Source of the DNA: Propionibacterium sp.
GTDB lineage: Bacteria > Actinomycetota > Actinomycetes > Propionibacteriales > Propionibacteriaceae
Assembly (NCBI GenBank): GCA_012514785.1
Contig: JAAYZP010000207.1
Span: forward strand, 1 to 10,287
DNA length: 10,287 nt
Reading direction: 5' to 3'
In this document: positions 8,258-10,287 of the stretch, in pieces
Layout of the letters: each line of letters begins with the position of its first letter
Numbering within the stretch: the first letter of the stretch is position 1
Translations under genes and position numbers: made by a program
Notes under the pieces: generated by a model
Database searches by the model: none
What the model was told of the DNA's origin: nothing
Seen by the model: the letters and a program-made list of their open reading frames with translations, nothing else

Positions 8258-9217
8258 ATGAACACGCAGTCCAGGAGCTGGCTCAGAGTAGTCTCCGCGC
8301 TGTTCCTCACACTCATGCTCGCGGCCTGTTCCGCGGGCTCCTCCGACATGGGCGGCGCCCCCGCCATGGACGGCGGCGCCGCGCCCGAGATGGGGCGAGC
8401 GTTGCCGGAGGAGGGTGGCGTCACCGACGAGGCGGGCGACGGCGACCGCATGGTCATCCGGTCCAAGACGCTCCGTCTCGAGGTAGGGAGCACCTCCGAC
8501 GCCGTCGGCACCATCCGCGAAGTGGCCGGCAAGCACTCGGGCGGTGTCACCGGCATGCAGGTCGCCACCGACACCGGCGAATGGATCTATCACTACGACG
8601 AGAACGGATACCCCGTCGGCGACGGCGCCGCGCTGCGCGGCTGGGTCACGGTCCGCGTCCCCACCGCCGACTTCGAGGCCTTCGTCGACGAGGTCTCCGC
8701 CATCGGCACCATCAAGTTCCAGTCCGAAGCCTCCGACGACGTCACCCAGGAGCACGTCGACCTCTCCGCGCGACTCGAGAACCTGCGCGCCCAGGAAGCG
8801 CGGCTGCGCGAGTTCTTCGAGGCGGCCGACGACGTCGAGGACATGCTCGCCATCGAGAAGGAGTTGGGAAGGGTGCGTGGCGACATCGAGTCGCTCGACG
8901 CGCAGGTCACCTTCCTCGAGCGGCAGGCGGCGATGGCGACGGTGACCGTCGAGCTGGTCGAGCCGCGTGAGGTGGTGCGCCCCGACGGCGAATCGTGGGG
9001 CTTCGTCGACGCCATCACCGACGGCGTCCGCGGGGCCGCAGGTGTGCTCACCGGCATCATCACCTTCGTGATCGCCACGGCACCCATCTGGATCGCTGCG
9101 CTCATCCTGTTCTTCCCGATCCGGGCCCTCGTGCGACGCCGCAGGGCTCGCGCGCACGAGCTGCACGAGCCGCGCGAACCGATGTCACCCCGCACTCCGC
9201 CCGGCGACAACGATTGA
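8258..9217 (+). CDS. DUF4349 lipoprotein with coiled coil and C-terminal membrane segment
   Basis: This 319-residue envelope protein starts with a lipoprotein signal peptide. Basic residues precede a hydrophobic core and the lipobox LAAC, with C24 as the lipidated cysteine. A Gly/Ala/Met-rich linker follows (25-62), then a DUF4349 domain of about 63-290. The domain begins RMVIRSKTLRLEV, includes GWVTVRVPTADFEAFVDEVS (128-147), and has a long helical coiled-coil stretch from about 168 to 225. A transmembrane helix at about 262-289 is followed by RRRRAR and a polar tail, so both ends appear membrane-attached. Function in this family is unknown. ATG 8258 is chosen because GGAGGAGGA (8246-8254) lies just upstream and it gives a proper signal peptide; the in-frame start at 8207 would spoil it. 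The SDR gene starts 30 nt after the stop, with its own promoter-like sequence. Confidence 0.92.
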   Translation: MNTQSRSWLRVVSALFLTLMLAACSAGSSDMGGAPAMDGGAAPEMGRALPEEGGVTDEAGDGDRMVIRSKTLRLEVGSTSDAVGTIREVAGKHSGGVTGMQVATDTGEWIYHYDENGYPVGDGAALRGWVTVRVPTADFEAFVDEVSAIGTIKFQSEASDDVTQEHVDLSARLENLRAQEARLREFFEAADDVEDMLAIEKELGRVRGDIESLDAQVTFLERQAAMATVTVELVEPREVVRPDGESWGFVDAITDGVRGAAGVLTGIITFVIATAPIWIAALILFFPIRALVRRRRARAHELHEPREPMSPRTPPGDND

Positions 9218-9241
9218 GTTGGCACTCCTAACAGTTAGACT
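9214..9241 (+). promoter_or_regulatory. Candidate leaderless promoter of the SDR gene with embedded palindrome
   Basis: TTGAGT (9214-9219) and TAGACT (9236-9241) are separated by 16 bp, and the -10 ends 6 nt before the ATG at 9248, so the transcript may start at the start codon. No Shine-Dalgarno sequence is present. A perfect palindrome CTAAC-A-GTTAG (9228-9238) overlaps the -10, a natural place for a repressor. TTGGCACTC (9219-9227) is one base off the left half of the HrcA CIRCE operator, but the right half is poor. Confidence 0.45.
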
Positions 9242-9247
9242 GGCTAC

Positions 9248-10156
9248 ATGAGTGACGAACTCCATGCAGCCGACCGAACAGCCGAAAAACTCGCAGGCAC
9301 CGAGGGTGGCTTCCCCGAACAGGAGCAGACCCCACCGGGCCTCACCTCCGAGATGAACCCCCTGCCCGACCACGGCGAGGAAACGTGGGTCGGGCGCGGG
9401 CGCCTGAAGGGTCTCAAAGCCCTCGTCACAGGAGGCGACTCCGGCATCGGGCGCGCCGTCGCCATCGCGTTCGCCCGCGAGGGTGCCGACGTCGCGATCA
9501 ACTACCTCGACGCGGAGCAGTCCGACGCCGAGGACACCGCCACCTGGATCGAGAAGGCCGGCGTCAAGGCCGCGCTGATCCCCGGCGACCTCTCCGACGA
9601 GGCGACCGCCCGCAAGGTCGTCGACGACGCCGCCGAACAACTCGGCGGCATCAACATCCTCGTCAACAACGCCGGCGCCCAGTGGGCCCGCCGCGAGCAC
9701 GGCCTCGAGGACGTGAAGACCGAGGAGATGGACCAGATCTTCAAGGTCAACCTCTACGCGCTCTTCTGGGTCACCCAGCAGGCCCTCAAGTACCTGGCCA
9801 AGCACGACAGCATCATCAACGTCAGCTCCATCCAGGCCTACGACCCCTCCGTCGCCCTGCTGGACTACGCGACGACGAAGGCCGCGATCAACAACTTCAC
9901 CGCCAACCTCGCCGCCGAACTCGGCGAGAAGGGCATCCGCGTCAACGCCGTAGCGCCCGGCCCCATCTGGACACCCCTCCAGCCCGCCACCAAGCCCGGC
10001 GAGTCGATGCCGAAGTTCGGCAGCGACACCCCGCTCGGCCGCGCCGGCCAGCCGTCCGAGCTCGCGGGCGCCTTCGTGTACCTCGCGAGTCCGGCCGAGG
10101 CGTCATACGTCACCGGCACCGTGATCGGCGTCACCGGCGGCAAGCCCGTCTTCTGA
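9248..10156 (+). CDS. Short-chain dehydrogenase/reductase, YghA/GSP39-like
   Basis: This 302-residue NAD(P)-dependent oxidoreductase belongs to the classical SDR superfamily. An N-terminal extension of about 50 residues with QTPPGLTSEMNPLPDHGEE is typical of the YghA / general stress protein 39 subgroup. The Rossmann fold follows, with TGGDSGIG at 61-68 binding the cofactor and NNAG at 140-143. The catalytic Ser is in NVSS (S193 or S194), with Tyr207 and Lys211 in YATTK. PGPIWTPL (237-244) and the C-terminal GVTGGKPVF are also typical. All catalytic residues are present. The substrate is unknown; relatives are linked to stress responses or aldehyde/ketone reduction. It lies 30 nt after the DUF4349 gene but appears to have its own promoter. 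It faces a minus-strand gene 17 nt beyond its stop. Confidence 0.95.
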   Translation: MSDELHAADRTAEKLAGTEGGFPEQEQTPPGLTSEMNPLPDHGEETWVGRGRLKGLKALVTGGDSGIGRAVAIAFAREGADVAINYLDAEQSDAEDTATWIEKAGVKAALIPGDLSDEATARKVVDDAAEQLGGINILVNNAGAQWARREHGLEDVKTEEMDQIFKVNLYALFWVTQQALKYLAKHDSIINVSSIQAYDPSVALLDYATTKAAINNFTANLAAELGEKGIRVNAVAPGPIWTPLQPATKPGESMPKFGSDTPLGRAGQPSELAGAFVYLASPAEASYVTGTVIGVTGGKPVF

Positions 10157-10173
10157 CGCCGGGGGGGAACGTC

Positions 10174-10287
10174 CTAGTCCGACAACAGTTCCAGCACCGC
10201 CTTCTCCAGCCCGCCCTGGCGGGAGTTGGCGGTGCTATAGCGTTTCCGAGCCGCGGTCCCGATCGTCGATCCGGACTCGTAGGCGTC
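10174..10287 (-). CDS. Hypothetical protein, C-terminal end (partial)
   Basis: An open minus-strand frame enters from the right edge and stops with TAG at 10174-10176. It encodes 37 residues that include AYESGSTIGTAARKRYSTAN and end in GLEKAVLELLSD. Codon usage is GC-rich at third positions, and the ending, a short amphipathic helix, looks like a real protein C-terminus. The convergent arrangement with the SDR gene is also normal. I do not recognise the family, and 37 residues are too few to be sure it is coding. The last codons contain a nested hairpin (10193-10236) that could act as a terminator. Confidence 0.45.
   Translation of the reverse strand, partial: DAYESGSTIGTAARKRYSTANSRQGGLEKAVLELLSD
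10193..10236. repeat. Nested hairpin near the end of the partial gene
   Basis: An outer 9-bp stem AGCACCGCC (10193-10201) with GGCGGTGCT (10228-10236) encloses an inner GC stem (CCCGC 10210-10214 with GCGGG 10219-10223). It sits at the convergent end of the SDR gene and the partial minus-strand gene and may be a GC-rich terminator, but no T tract follows on either strand. Confidence 0.4.

Overview
The window is high-GC DNA with actinobacterial gene order: the end of gyrB, then gyrA, then a gene for a DUF3566 membrane protein whose start overlaps the gyrA stop. Weak or absent Shine-Dalgarno sites before several genes, GTG starts and two candidate leaderless genes also fit Actinomycetota. A member of Propionibacteriales or Micrococcales is a reasonable guess, but nothing here fixes the family. 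The gyrB-gyrA block usually lies close to dnaA and oriC, so the window is probably near the replication origin.

Layout. Positions 1-3532 (+) hold the 3' end of gyrB, complete gyrA, and the DUF3566 gene. Positions 3533-3660 are a structured convergent junction: two small palindromes that together form a long imperfect hairpin, followed by a 14-bp perfect terminator-like hairpin inside the 3' end of the facing gene. Positions 3606-6918 (-) carry three genes transcribed in the order sirtuin (SIRT4-like class II), DAACS-family symporter with a non-canonical binding site, and an AbiEi-type winged-helix protein fused to a PD-(D/E)XK nuclease-fold domain. Between the last two lie two tandem inverted repeats with equal 16-nt spacers; one consists of two inverted DnaA-box-like sequences. 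At 6984-7868 (+) is a divergent MpaB/DUF2236 haem-oxygenase-like gene. It is followed by an exact 25-bp inverted repeat, a well-formed promoter and tRNA-Ile(GAT) with encoded CCA. Positions 8258-10156 (+) carry a DUF4349 lipoprotein and a YghA/GSP39-type short-chain dehydrogenase. The last 114 bases look like the 3' end of a facing gene.

How it fits together. The gyrase genes and tRNA-Ile are housekeeping. In many actinobacteria tRNA-Ile, often with tRNA-Ala, follows the DUF3566 gene closely. Here about 4.5 kb with four accessory genes separates them and no tRNA-Ala follows within the window, which suggests an insertion or rearrangement. The sirtuin and symporter could be co-transcribed, but no shared pathway is evident. 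I found no clearly new multi-gene system. The most interesting parts are the non-coding repeats, the nuclease-AbiEi fusion with the dyads in front of it, and the altered symporter site.
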